Source: Lumbricus rubellus (Eukaryota > Annelida > Clitellata > Crassiclitellata > Lumbricidae). From it: a stretch of DNA of 64,000 nucleotides. Numbering within the stretch: the first letter of the stretch is position 1; every line of letters starts with the position of its first letter. This document shows positions 1 through 33,424 of the stretch, piece after piece. The stretch covers positions 1,627,577-1,691,576 of the forward strand of contig OX243816.1 in assembly GCA_945859605.1 (NCBI GenBank), written 5' to 3'. The translations under genes and the position numbers were made by a program. The notes under the pieces are model-generated. The model was given only the letters and a program-made list of their open reading frames with translations. It was not told the DNA's origin and ran no database searches.

Positions 1-572
1 ATTACTCATTACCCCATCTCAACCGACCACACTTTGTTTATTCCATGCAGCTCCCACCTTACCATACCTTACCCACTCTACCCCGCATTACCCAATCCTA
101 TCATAATTGCCACACCTTACCTACATTACCATAATTTGCCCTATCTTACCCTAAACCTACCGATGTTTACGTTGATGTTTACGTTGATAAATTATTTAAC
201 CAGAAAATAAATTCCCAACTTTTTAATTTTTATAATATAAAAATATTATCAGAAGGCTGTGTTCCAAAACAGAGTATCCGGAGGAGAAACATTGTATATA
301 TAATATATATACATATACATATACATATATTATATATATATATATATAAGTCGGAGAGACTCTGTTTAGGGGGGGGACTTTCTACCTGCGTTAAAGAAAC
401 TTCTATATAATTATAGTCATTCAACGACTATCTTAGTTCTAATGACTGTAATCATGTTTTCTTGCGTTGAGTCGAGCGTCTAAAGGCGCACTATGAATGT
501 AGAGTAGATTGATGATTATAATTATTACATCGCATTACAGCATAATATGTTGGTTTTGTGTATGTGATGCAG
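1..572. other. No gene seen; low-complexity upstream or intronic DNA
   Basis: Degenerate TTACC-type repeats occupy the first 150 bases and TA/ATAC repeats lie at about 296-350. No exon with peroxidase similarity was recognised. Confidence 0.5.
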
Positions 573-22139
<21,567 letters not shown>

Positions 22140-22266
22140 GCTGCGATTGGATTGGGATATTACTTCTTTGCATTGCTATTATAATATTAGAGTTTATTTT
22201 ATATCAATGGATGTGTAGAAAAGGTAGCAATGCAAAAAAAAATATATGCACGGGGTGTAGTTGCCT

Positions 22267-22272
22267 AATAAA
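22267..22272 (+). terminator. Candidate polyadenylation signal AATAAA for the peroxidase gene
   Basis: AATAAA lies about 128 nt after the stop codon, just before the GA microsatellite. Position and sequence only. Confidence 0.4.
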
Positions 22273-22311
22273 CAAAAGAAAGGAAGAGTCTGTCTGGTTG
22301 TTTCCGCATCC

Positions 22312-22313
<2 letters not shown>

Positions 22314-22370
<57 letters not shown>

Positions 22371-22399
22371 TGAGAGAGAGAGAGAGAGAGAGAGACAGA

Positions 22400-22430
<31 letters not shown>

Positions 22431-22444
22431 CAGAAAAGAGACAA

Positions 22445-22485
<41 letters not shown>

Positions 22486-22495
22486 AGAGAGACAA

Positions 22496-22538
<43 letters not shown>

Positions 22539-22582
22539 AGAGAGACAGAAGAGAGACAAAGAGAGAGAGAGAGAGACAGAGA

Positions 22583-22640
<58 letters not shown>
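22314..22640. repeat. (GA)n microsatellite with GACA and GACAAA interruptions
   Basis: About 325 bp of purine-rich GA repeat interrupted by cagaagagagacaaa-type spacers, downstream of the peroxidase polyadenylation signal. Confidence 0.95.
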
Positions 22641-22641
<1 letters not shown>

Positions 22642-22852
22642 TTGTCATTCGAATTCACACAATACAACGAGAATATTTCGATAGGCAATGAAGGCATTGC
22701 AATTATATTCAATGTAGTGCAGTCAAGCAATCAATGGGTAATATTACTAGGCAGGGGCCTACACGCAGTCACTTCAATGAAAAACTGCACAATGATAGTT
22801 TTCAAACGTCTGGAAATACCAGCGTTAAAAAAATCTTGCGATTACAGACTTG

Positions 22853-22862
22853 GTGGTGGTGG

Positions 22863-22896
<34 letters not shown>

Positions 22897-22916
22897 GGTG
22901 ATGGTGGTGGTGGTGG

Positions 22917-22950
<34 letters not shown>

Positions 22951-22985
22951 GGTGGTGGTGATGGTGGTGGTGGTGGTGGTGATGA

Positions 22986-23019
<34 letters not shown>

Positions 23020-23246
23020 GGTGGTGGTGGTGATGGTGGTGGTGGTGATGATGATGATGATGATGATGATGATGGTGATGGTGATGATGATGGTGGTGGT
23101 GGTGGTGGTGGTGATGATGATGATGGTGGTGGTGGTGATGAAGATGGTGATGATGATGGTGGTGGTGGTGGTGGTGGTGGTGGTGGTGGTGGTGGTGGTG
23201 GTGGTGGTGGTGGTGGTGGTGGTGGTGGTGGTGGTGGTGATGATGG

Positions 23247-23344
<98 letters not shown>
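22853..23344. repeat. Composite (GGT)n/(GAT)n microsatellite
   Basis: Alternating blocks of GGT and GAT in one trinucleotide phase, ending in pure (GGT) then pure (GAT) tracts. It creates spurious poly-Gly/Asp and Val/Met frames. A short (CA)n tract follows at 23540-23578; nothing else is seen up to 23907. Confidence 0.95.
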
Positions 23345-23907
23345 GTTCAGTTATCTCAGTTAAACGGATACAGATGAACGCTGAAGATAAATTCGCAGAA
23401 TTTACTGCGGCTGACGCAACGACGATTAGGCCTACAGCAGATTGCTATCATAACCTGACCTTACAATAATTATTTAATCACTTCCCATAAACCAAAGCTG
23501 GAGGGAACGAGAGGGGAAAATGCTGACAGAGAGACAGACAAACACACACACACACAGACACACACACATACACACACAGATAAACAGAAAGCTTTCATGA
23601 ATTAACTTGAACTGAATTTAATTCAAACTTCAAACAATTCTCTTTCATTTTAATAAAGATCAAAGAAGTCTATCCAACGTAATTTGTTTTCTACGCATAA
23701 AAGATGTCTGTCAAAAATATTTTCATATAGGCTAGTATCACCTAAGAATCACAGAAATTCGTCCATGGATTGTTTCCGACATAGAAATAATTTGCATAGC
23801 TGCACGTCTACTTTCAAAATTACATCTTAAAGAAAATTTAAAAATAACAGCACATTAATTTTGTCTCAGAGTAGCCTACCAATTAATGGCCTATGCCTGA
23901 GACGTTC

Positions 23908-24531
23908 CTACTTGGAACATTTCTTGGTTCCCTTCGAAGTTCCCTTCGTGGTTCCATTCGTGGTTGCCTTTGTGGTTCTCTTCGTGGTTCCCTTGGAAGT
24001 TCCCTTCATGGTTCCTTTCGTGGGTCCCTTCAAAGTTCTCTTCGTGGTTCCCTTCGAAGTTTCCTTAATGGTTCCTTTCGTGGTTCCCTTCGTGCTTCCC
24101 TTAGTGGTTCCCTTCGTGGTTCCCCGTTTCTTAGGACTTTCCTCAGCAGTAGATTTTTTCGGAGAGTAAGTGCGGACATAGACGATTCCTCGGTCAGCCG
24201 TGATGCAATCATCCTGTCCCTGTTTCTTGTTCTGGCAAAGCGGGTCATCCTCGTATTTCTTGATGAGCTCAGTTTCCAAAGCGCAGACGCTGCTCTCTTT
24301 CAGAAACTGCGTGTAGTTGACGCGACTAAGTCGCAAGCCGTGCAACTCTTTGACTCCACGGTCAGCGTGATGTCCACTCTTGTCGCGATTTAGCGCTGCA
24401 TCCAGTGCGTTTTCTCCGGAGTCTCTGGCCACACCTATGTAGAAGAACTGATCATTATGCTTAGCTTCTTTTATCACCTTGTCAAGCGCGTCCTTCGAGG
24501 TCCTAACGTAAAGGTTCTTACGTTTCGACAT
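23908..24531 (-). CDS. Copy 1: GIY-YIG-like small protein with Thr/Lys/Gly repeat tail (207 aa)
   Basis: I do not recognise a named family. It shares the array's core: helix DKVIKEAKHNDQ, strand FFYIGVA, LNRDKSGHHADR, strand LRLSRV, helix VCALETELIKKY, PLCQN and a final strand GIVYVRTY. About 80 residues follow of degenerate TTKGTTKGS-type repeats, basic and Thr-rich, encoded by a 12-15 bp minisatellite. The start is the MSKRK methionine because a splice acceptor (tttttgcag) lies about 14 nt upstream; the longer frame to 24717 would cross that intron. YIG plus ALExELI..N resembles the GIY-YIG nuclease fold (inference). The tail could bind nucleic acid or be a disordered stalk; neither can be decided here. 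Confidence 0.72.
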   Translation of the reverse strand: MSKRKNLYVRTSKDALDKVIKEAKHNDQFFYIGVARDSGENALDAALNRDKSGHHADRGVKELHGLRLSRVNYTQFLKESSVCALETELIKKYEDDPLCQNKKQGQDDCITADRGIVYVRTYSPKKSTAEESPKKRGTTKGTTKGSTKGTTKGTIKETSKGTTKRTLKGPTKGTMKGTSKGTTKRTTKATTNGTTKGTSKGTKKCSK

Positions 24532-25429
24532 AGCGTTCTGCCACGTGAGTTCTGCAAAAACAAACATAAGCGTAGGACATGTAAGATTGTAGGTGTAATA
24601 AGTGACCTCATTAAATTGTCGTTGACTAATAACTAAATTTCCTGGGTTGATTCTCTTCAGTATTTGAATGCAGCATAACTGTATTTCGATTTGCCTTTCA
24701 TCTAGAAGCGCATGCACTCACGACCATTGTCAACATTCTCTGGCGTTGAGCAACAGTATAGGCCTATACAGTAACTGTGTGCGAAGGACTTGAGTCTCAA
24801 CACGACGTCCCTACGCTGTCATTTGCCGCTTGAGTGGAGGCTCAAGCCTTCTCACTTCGCGTTACAGGCAAAACACTCTAACCAATAACAATTACTAATT
24901 ACTTCCTCTAAGTTCTACATGATGTAGGCCTATATCGCCATTGAAGCCAATCGTTGGGCACCAGCTTATTCACGAGTGCTGATCAATCGGCCACCGTGCT
25001 CCATGAGGCACACCAAGGCTAAGTGAAGCACATAATTATTATATAGTAGGCTAGCCTACTAATGTTTAGACATAAGAGACCAAGTAATTCGGGCATCATC
25101 CCAATTTATGTATTGGTCCAGAGAACGAATGATGAAGGAACACCGTACACGAGAGCCGTGCACGTACATGTAGGTCCCATCTATTGCCCATGGAATGCTA
25201 ACAGTGGAAAGAACTGTTACTGCTGCAGAATAGAAAGCAAACTAGGAAGTGCGTATTAATGGCAGGCGAGACAGCGGTGGTGCTATCCATAGAATTGCAT
25301 AGCCAGTCGCGTTAGAGTCACTGAGTTATTCGGCATGTCGAAGAAATTGAAAGTAGGGAAGCTATAAAATTTCCATTTTTTCAGGTCACAGTGCAAGTCA
25401 AGAGTAAAAAGGCAGTAAGCCTATGTCAA
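24532..25429. other. Intergenic or 5'-UTR intron of copy 1, nothing recognised
   Basis: No ORF with family similarity and no element ends were found. Confidence 0.45.
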
Positions 25430-26093
25430 CTGAACTGCCGCGAACTATAATGGTGGGGCCGCTATGCACTGAGACGATGGCGGATACTGTAAACGAACTG
25501 TCCGAAGCAAGTAGGCCTATTATATAACCAAAATGTCTGTTGACTAGCTAGAAAAAGGTCTTATTTACATGTAACTTACATCAAAAGTTATGATGTCGAA
25601 CTTTCTTCTTTTCTAAAGATTCGATTACCAAAGTCGTTGTTCCGCGTATCAAGTCTCGAAACGCAATGCAGTTTCAAGCGATGGCTTTGATTTGTAAAGC
25701 TACTCTTCCCGCGTTTTATTTTGAACCAATGCTTGGCTCTCAGTTCGCAAGTTATTGATAGACACAATGTCATCGGAAAATTCGCAGCCTTCATGTTTTG
25801 CAAAATGTTACATAACCATCCGACAGAGTCGTCATGACTTGTGTGGGTGGATCTGTGGTTTTTTCTGTGACAGTGCGGTGATACGTTGGGCGGTGCTCGG
25901 AATCGGCAGTTAAACAATAAACAGTCTGTCTGTCTGTCTGTCTGTCTATCTGTCTGTCAATCTCTGCGTCTGCGTCTCTTTCTGCTTCTTCAAGTCTGTC
26001 TGTCTCTGTTTCTATTTTCTCGCTCTTCGTGCCCTTCTCTGGTGTCTGTCTATGTCTGTCAAAGTCTGTGTCTGTCTGTCTGTCTCTCACCCA
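25430..26093. repeat. Upstream module A of the paralogue array, ending in a TCTG microsatellite
   Basis: Resembles 32540-33275: shared actgtcygaagcaagta near the start, an aaccaatg CCAAT-type segment at about 25724, ataGACACA...CATCGGAAAA, then (TCTG)n at 25921-26091. It probably holds the promoter or first non-coding exon of copy 1 (inference). Confidence 0.5.
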
Positions 26094-26272
26094 GTAGACT
26101 GTAGAATATGGTGTAGACCATAAAAAAAGCTGACTCTAGGCCTATGTAACTCGTCATGTAGGCCTACACTCCCTACAGGGTTGTGGTTGGCTAGCGCAAA
26201 TTGACATTGGCCTGACGAGTGACTTTACGGGCGTGCCGGATTTGAACTTCAGACACTGGTTGGCAGCCCTAT

Positions 26273-26576
26273 ATAAATATCAGAATTGATTTTTTTATTT
26301 GATTGCTATTGTGAATTTGACCATAATGCCTCTGTTTGATTGTTAATTTGATTATTATTGTTAATTTGATCATAATGCCTCTGTTTGATTGTTAATTTGA
26401 TTATTATTGTTAATTTGATCATAATGCCTCTGTTTGATTGTTAATTTGATTATTATTGTTAATTTGATCATAATGCCTCTGTTTGATTGTTAATTTGATT
26501 ATTATTGTTAATTTGATCATAATGCCTCTGTTTGATTGTTAATTTGATTATTATTGTTAATTTGATCATAATGCCT
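26273..26576. repeat. 49-bp minisatellite, about 5.5 copies
   Basis: The phrase cataatgcct recurs at 26322, 26371, 26420, 26469, 26518 and 26567, exactly 49 bp apart. Units are nearly identical apart from a divergent first copy. Confidence 0.93.
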
Positions 26577-27189
26577 AGAGTTTCATGCACGACTTCTCTA
26601 GTGCATGGTTCCCCTATGAACAACGCATTGCATATCGGATGGTCGCCAATTTGACGATGCTGGCTATAATTTATAGACCTCGCTTCTTGCCTATCTTTGC
26701 TAGCTCTATAATTGTTCTATGGTAACTGTTATGCTCTCTTGCAGTCACAGACGTAATAGATGACTTAGGTTCTAGATCTGCAATCTGCACATAATATTAT
26801 GATGCATAATAAATAACATTAATGCATAACAAATAACATTATCCTAGGCTATTGCAGGCCTACATAATATATAATGAACTTCGCTCGTGCTGGACTCATT
26901 ACTGGTCTGGTAGGCTTACATGTATATAGGTTTACTGGAATTTAAAAAGGCTCTCTTCTTGAAGTTGGATCTGATATTATTTTTTCTTTTGACGATTTCT
27001 CTGCAATAATTAGCAACTAATTTTAGTGGATTGTACACTGTATGTACATCCTTCAATTATTAGACTGACAACATTTGTCACATTATGCTGTTATGCGAAC
27101 AGCGTAGGCTAATTATTGGTATTGGCATAGGCCATTTTCGAATGACTGCGGTGTCCCGGAATGGCAAAATCAAAAGTTGGCAGCCAAAA

Positions 27190-27240
27190 ATACTACTGCT
27201 GCTGCTGCTGCTACTACTAGGCCTACTACTACCACTACCG

Positions 27241-27313
<73 letters not shown>

Positions 27314-27315
27314 CA

Positions 27316-27391
<76 letters not shown>

Positions 27392-27432
27392 GACTACGAT
27401 TACTGCTACTATACTACCACTACTACTACTAA
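27190..27432. repeat. (CTA)n microsatellite with CTG and CCA interruptions
   Basis: Trinucleotide tract between copies 1 and 2. It yields spurious poly-Leu, poly-Thr and poly-Val frames. Confidence 0.95.
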
Positions 27433-27692
27433 TAATAATATAACAATAGCGAGTGGACTGAAACACCTGTCTCATTGACTAATAATTATTGTGTTGTGGT
27501 TGCAGGTAGGCGATGTCGGGTATTGCCATTCCTAGTTACACAGACTAGCTAACAGAAGAATGCCGAAATTCACATTTAGTTAACTGTTTACTTTAAGTCC
27601 ATGTATTTGATTTCCTCAACTAAAGCTTTTACTAACATTTTAAACGTTGAATGTTTTCGGTAGACCTATTTTGTAGCCTACACTATTTTGTA

Positions 27693-28289
27693 TTATAATT
27701 CGTCCGAATTTCCTTTTTCGTACACACGCAGATACACGATTCCTTTGTTTTCAATGTCACTGCAGCTGTCTTGTCCAGGTTGTCTATTCAGACAAAGTGG
27801 ATCTACTTTCCCAGTGTTGAAATATTTGGCGATGAGCCTCTTCTCAATTGCATAGACATCAGTCTTGCTTTTGAAGGCATTGGGATAGTAAACATTGGCG
27901 AGTTTTACTCCAATCTTATCTGCTACTTCCACGTCTTTATAGTGATTGCTTTCGCCTCCGCATCGATCTCCGAATGGTTTTGACCCCTGGCGACTGCACA
28001 GCGCCTCTAGCGTTGTTTTCTGCTGCTTAGCAGCGCAGGCCCCTCCAATGAAGAAACGCTGGCCTTTACCTTTAGCCACATTGATCTGATCGTTCAGCTT
28101 CGTCTCCCAATTGGTGTCGCTCAAAGGCAGGCCTATATATGACACACCGGACACATCAACGGCCGCAGTAGCACTGTAATCAGACAATGAAAACAACAAA
28201 AACAAGCATGTAACCCACCAAATTAATGTTGACCACAATATTATTGATCTGTAACTGTACAATGTGTAGTTTGTGTACATCCACTGCAT
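27693..28289 (-). CDS. Copy 2: secretory-type family member ending in SDEL (up to 198 aa)
   Basis: Core motifs of the array are present: QRFFIGGA, a Cys-containing insert (LCSRQGSKPFGDRCGG), VKLANVYY, helix VYAIEKRLIAKY, DPLCLNRQPGQDSC and GIVYLRVY. The C-terminus is EKGNSDEL, a KDEL-like ER-retention signal. The continuous ORF starts MQWMYTNY and has a hydrophobic stretch (SIILWSTLIWWVTCLFLLFS), a plausible signal peptide. However, a strong acceptor (tttcattgtctgattacag) lies at 28173/28174 within this ORF, so the true N-terminus may come from an upstream exon. If SDEL functions, the protein works in the ER lumen, unlike the other copies. Confidence 0.7.
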   Translation of the reverse strand: MQWMYTNYTLYSYRSIILWSTLIWWVTCLFLLFSLSDYSATAAVDVSGVSYIGLPLSDTNWETKLNDQINVAKGKGQRFFIGGACAAKQQKTTLEALCSRQGSKPFGDRCGGESNHYKDVEVADKIGVKLANVYYPNAFKSKTDVYAIEKRLIAKYFNTGKVDPLCLNRQPGQDSCSDIENKGIVYLRVYEKGNSDEL

Positions 28290-30388
28290 CCCATCTACGG
28301 CAACCTATAGTCGACTTATTGTGCGGCTTGACCATTTCGGTAGCGCACTCTATCTGCAGTGCAACGATTGCGGGTTAGGAGCTTGCTGAGCGAACTCCGT
28401 GTTATGATAAGCTGGTGCCCTACGCTTGACTTTCGAGTGGCGCTCTAGAAATTTGGAAATTACTATAACGATCACGATTACGATTAAGACCTTGGACCAG
28501 ATGACAGCACTCTTCTAATGATATCTGTGCAATTTTCGCAGAAGGTAATTGAACTCTCTTAGACGAGCATGGACGGCAGACGAACCTGTTCCCCACCCTA
28601 TAGATATTTTTGAAGTCCACTTCTGGCAAAGTTTGCACTGCAGAGTCTAGTTTGGCCTGGGTAGTGGTCTTCACGTTTCAACCGAATGCTCAAAATATCT
28701 CTAACATACTTCCTCCTTCGGCTGCCCCCCCCCCCATCTAGCCTACTCGGGTTCTTATCTTCACTTTCAATTGGACTCAACATGGGATTTGGCTTGCACG
28801 CCGATTTTTCATTAATAGGCTATTGTCTATAGGCTAGTCTAACTTCCTGGCAATGGCGTAGCTAGCTTTTCGTGGGCCCGTGTGCAAAGGGTCTCTATTT
28901 TCGATATTTTCTGTTGGAAAGAATAACCTTGTGACAACTATCACAGACCTAATAATTATAACTTTTTCAATTTTGATTTCTGTCTCTGACAATAAGTTGT
29001 TTTCTAACAAGTGAACAACGATGGTAGGCCTACAGTGGTACTAACAACGAAAGAAGAAACATGAAAACCATCAAGCTGATTCCAAATCGATTATTCAGCA
29101 TCATCATCGTCATCTTCAGCAGCAGAAGTAGCGTCCTTTAGTCTCGATAACAACTGAAATAAAAGAATTGTTTCTCAACGATCTTATAGCATCGTAATGT
29201 AGGCTACAATTCATAACTGCCATCTTTCGAAGTATAATTCCTTTAATGTGCTGCCAAGAACTGCCACCACAACTAAGGCATAAGCAGAACACTCGTAACC
29301 AAGAACAACTGCACATCGACCTATAAATATGGAAGAACAACGCACTGACATACATGTAGGCTAAGTATATCTTGCACATAAGTATATCTTGTTTCTAAAA
29401 CATATAGAACGTTTGGTGTCCCATAGGCCTAGGCCTACGACTGTCAATAGTGTAAAAGTCACGATACAAGCCAACAGAATGTATAATCAAATGCAAGAAG
29501 CTAATAAACTAACCTATGAAGTCCCACGAAAATGGAAAGATTGCTGCCGGTAAGCGAATGAACCATGTACGCGTAGACTGGTTGTTCCGTACAGTGTACG
29601 GAACAACCAGTCTACGTGAGAAAGCAGAAATGGAAATGATTTTCGTGGCTTCTGGCCTTGACATCTTGGACATCTTCGAAGGGCATCAAACTCAAACAGG
29701 AGAAGACAGAATTTATCTGACTGGGAACAGAACAGGCAGGAGTGAGGCTTGAGAGAGAAGTATCAGCGACGACATTTCCGAATTTTGAAGTGAGGTCTAC
29801 AGTTGTTCTGGACTTCCGAGTTTTTTTCAGGATGAAGACCTGTTACAGCCAATTCAAGACTTAGACTATTTCTTAAGGGCACCCTAAGCCAGCCATTCAA
29901 CGAATTGCTGAAGTCAACCAGCGTATGCCTCTGACGTCACTGTCTACACAGCCTTCTTTTATCGTTGAGCATGTCGCACCCACTAACTCTGACGAGAACT
30001 GCGTGAAGTCATTCAAATTCTGCCTACGAGTACGACAACCACTCAGCCCTCCACGACAACGACAACGATCAAGACAACAACCATAAACAAAATCTCAGCT
30101 GAATCAATCCGGACCTATGAATTGTATAACCACTGCAGCTGAGCCAGCAGAGACAAGGTCTACCGCAGTCGCTTCAGCTTAACCTGATTCATCCCCGACC
30201 AGTGCTACTCGAATCACAACATCTTCTGCAGTCGTAGACTCGTAGCTTAATCTCAGCTGAATCACCCATCTCCGCCCACAACCACACAGCTCACAACGAT
30301 GACCACCTCAACAATGACCATCACTTCCGCCGATAAGTCGTCGACGTCACCATCGAATCTTTGGCCTGATCCACCCTTCAACGCAGGC
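28290..30388. other. Intergenic, no supported gene
   Basis: Contains a 45-nt palindrome (29572-29616) and short unconvincing ORFs. A sequence resembling one end of a hAT element (CAATGGCGTAGCTAG at about 28850) has no partner. Confidence 0.5.
29572..29616. repeat. Perfect 45-nt palindrome (22-nt arms, 1-nt centre)
   Basis: The left arm begins CGTAGACTGGTTGTTCC and the right arm ends GGAACAACCAGTCTACG, with the centre at 29594. Arms are fully complementary. Confidence 0.95.
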
Positions 30389-30392
30389 TTAA

Positions 30393-31391
30393 CCCTCAGG
30401 CTACCAAGCTTTTTTGTAACACTGACTACCAAGGGGGTGGTTACCACCCCCCTGGATTTTGGATTTGGTTTGAGATATCAAAACTTGCAATACACCTTTG
30501 GATTCAGCATTCATTTCTGCACAAAATGATATATTTAGGTTTAAAATAAAAAATTATATGAATGCACCTCGAAGTTATGAATTTTTTCCATGAGCACTAG
30601 TAAATTCCACAAAACGTGTACTTTCGCATAAGTAAAATGTTGGATTCTGTGTGTAGAACATGATTTATGTATACAAGAATAGTTTATATATAATAAAGTA
30701 ACATTTTCAACTATATATAAACTAGTTATAAGTCCTTTTTAGGTACAATCAAAAGGAAAAAACATGAATATCTAAAAATTATCTATCGACAACCAGCATG
30801 AAACAATGAAATTATGCCATTGTCGGTGTGCGTCGTAAAAAAATCAGCATTTTCACACATTTTAATTTATTTTGAGCACTTCCGGTCATCAAAAGACAAA
30901 TCAATTGGTATCAAAAAAATAGCACTAAGTGCCCTCTATAGAATGGCATAATTTATTTCTCTTACGAAATGAATAATAAATATGTTATAAAAGAAAAAAC
31001 ATGTAAATTTTACGAAAATAAAACATCTTTATATATATTTTAATTTATTTTGAGCACTTCCGGTTGTCAAAAGACAACTACGTGACCATCAAAATGTAGC
31101 CCCACATTCCCTCTAGAGAATGGTATAATTTGTTTCTCTTAATGTTAATTGAATGATAAGATACAGGCGAAATTATAGGGGTGGGTGGTATCCACCCCCT
31201 CTGGTGCTTCGGGTATAATGGGTATAACTTTTGAACGGGGTGAGGTATCATCTCACATTTTACCTCAAAATGTGTGCCAATGAACCCCCTACAGCTACCT
31301 AAAAGGTCAAATTTTTATTCCATACGAAACAAGTTTGAAGAAAAAAATCTAGGGGGTGGATACCACCCCTCCCCCCTTGGTAGCCCGATGG
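30393..31391. mobile_element. TTAA-type (piggyBac-like) non-autonomous DNA transposon, 999 bp
   Basis: Ends CCCTCAGGCTACCAAG and, inverted, CCATCGGGCTACCAAG, flanked by TTAA at 30389-30392 and 31392-31395. TTAA target duplication with CCC ends is typical of piggyBac, though other TTAA-specific superfamilies exist. There is no transposase ORF. It includes two diverged internal copies, about 175 bp apart, of a segment beginning ttttaatttattttgagcac. Confidence 0.75.
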
Positions 31392-31925
31392 TTAAACGAA
31401 GTTAACAACTTCAGCTGGTCATTTGACAACCGAGTTCTGCTGCCCACGGAAAACTCACGACGCAGAATAGATCTGAATCGCAAACTTTGATTTGTATCCA
31501 GATTTCCACCTTCCTGCATGTGGCACCTGTCACGAAACTCTTTAGTTTCGCAACTGTTAGACCAATCCAGCTCCGCCACACGGATCATCCCTTCAATGCC
31601 AAAAACTATAAGCTCTCAGTGAAAGCGAAAGCGAAAGGTAAGGTGAAGCGAGGCAATTAACGAGTACGTAAGAAGCTCATACCCACGTGAACTTTGTATC
31701 TATTATGATTATTATGATTGTGTTGTTCTGCTGCATAGCACAAATGCAGGTGTGTCCGAAAAAGGTATGCATACATTGCCCAATCAATGGTTAGCCTGCC
31801 TTGTTTGTTTTATCTTATATGGATTGGCTGGCAGTAAGGCAGTGGTTGCAGCCCCATTACGGAGAATCCCGAAAGGCTAGCATGCAAATAGAGTGACGAA
31901 AAGGTTCTGTGACTGAAATTGCTAG

Positions 31926-32219
31926 CAGTGGCGGATCCAGAACGTTTCGAAGGGGGGGGGCCAAAAACATTTGTCAGCCGGCGGGAAAAACTTTTTCATC
32001 CGCCAAAAAGTTGATGACCTTTTTTTTAGTCATCCAGCCAAAAGCTCATTGGGAGGGGGGCCACGTCGCATGCAATTTTCTTAATAGGGGGGGGGGGGGC
32101 AATATACCGTGAAACCCGTTTTCGTATTGCTAATTTCGAACCAAATGGGGGGGCCACGTCCCATGGCAGTTTTAAATGGGGGGGCCATGGCCGGATTGGC
32201 CCCCCTGGATCCGCCACTG
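31926..32219. mobile_element. hAT-type MITE, 294 bp
   Basis: Inverted ends CAGTGGCGGATCCAG and CTGGATCCGCCACTG, with imperfect 8-bp flanks attgctag/agtgctgg (6 of 8). The interior is G-run rich with no ORF. Confidence 0.82.
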
Positions 32220-32539
32220 AGTGCTGGACGCACGATCCTATGCTACAACCGGTGTTTTACGGTTTTCTAAGCCGTTGTCAAATACTTAGTAATGAAACGT
32301 GTGTCCGAATCTTGCCTGACTGATACATAAAGCAAAGTTGCCAGACCCCCTTAATAATAAATTATATGATCGCTGCAGCATATGCTTTTGAAGTTAGATG
32401 GTAAAGTGATAGGTCAATGAAGCCTGAGCAGTTTTCTTTTAAAAGTTATGTTGAAAAAAAGACAAAGAATCTGAGTGGCTGACCCCTCCTAAGCGAGGGA
32501 TTAATCTTAGCCAGAAGAAAAAAAGGAAATGTTGGCAGC

Positions 32540-32636
32540 GGAATGAACTGCTGCAGAATGGAAGCAGATGAAGAGGAAGTGAGCAATATCGGCAGGCGGA
32601 CACAAACAGTACTGTCTGAAGCAAGTACAAGACTAT

Positions 32637-32675
<39 letters not shown>

Positions 32676-33146
32676 CGACGACGACGATGATGATGATGAG
32701 TTCTCTGCCCGAAGGCAGGTTCACTGGCTTTACGCCTCTGGAGGATGAAAACTATTAGTGTCTGTTAATAACTATCTAGGAGAAGACGACATTGAACTTA
32801 CATGCACTTCAAAAAGTATGAAGCTGAAATTTCTTCCTCGACCGAAGCTTGGACTTTCTAGCGTTACTATTATAATACTGTAGTTGTTGAATGCTGTTTG
32901 AAGCCGTGGTTTTGCTTTGTAAGCAATGCTTACGTGTCTGAGTTTGAAGCAATGTTTGCTCTCACATCGCAAGCTATTCATAGACACATCGGAAAAACGA
33001 TCTTTTTGGAAATAACCATTGTGAGTCACTGTTATAGAATTTAGCATAATCAATGAAGTGTGGCTGAATCTGTATTATAATGTTGGGCGGATCATGGAAT
33101 CTTAAATCAAACAGTATCACCCTCTGTCTATCTCTGTCTGTATGTC

Positions 33147-33178
<32 letters not shown>

Positions 33179-33231
33179 CGTCAATCCCTGCATGTGTCTG
33201 TCTCTGTCTGTCTCTATCTGCCTCTGTCCGT

Positions 33232-33265
<34 letters not shown>

Positions 33266-33275
33266 GTCTCTCTCG
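32540..33275. repeat. Upstream module A copy with (ATG)n and TCTG/TG microsatellites
   Basis: Similar to 25430-26093 in order and spacing (actgtctgaagcaagta; ccgtggttttgct; gctattcatagacacatcgg). It contains (ATG)n at 32636-32697 and TCTG then TG repeats at 33117-33265. It may be the displaced 5' module of copy 2, separated from it by three transposons (inference). Confidence 0.5.
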
Positions 33276-33424
33276 GTAGACCTTAGATCATACAATAGGC
33301 TGTATCAATACTCGTGTAAACGTACAGCGATGTTATACCCCGCAGGCGATCGTTCGTGTTGACCGTAACTATGACGCCTCACAATCGAATCACAGCAGCG
33401 TAAACCTTAGACATTAGTCTATGG

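Noticed and set aside
22194..22730. Ser/Leu and Arg/Glu repeat ORFs
   Set aside because: GA microsatellite artefacts on both strands.
22642..23469. Gly/Asp-rich 275-residue ORF
   Set aside because: GGT/GAT microsatellite; the flanking non-repeat parts have no similarity to known proteins or splice support.
28849..28900. Further hAT element beginning CAATGGCGTAGCTAG
   Set aside because: No inverted partner or target duplication found downstream.
29516..29752. 78-residue ORF spanning the palindrome
   Set aside because: No recognisable domain, no splice or family support; probably chance.
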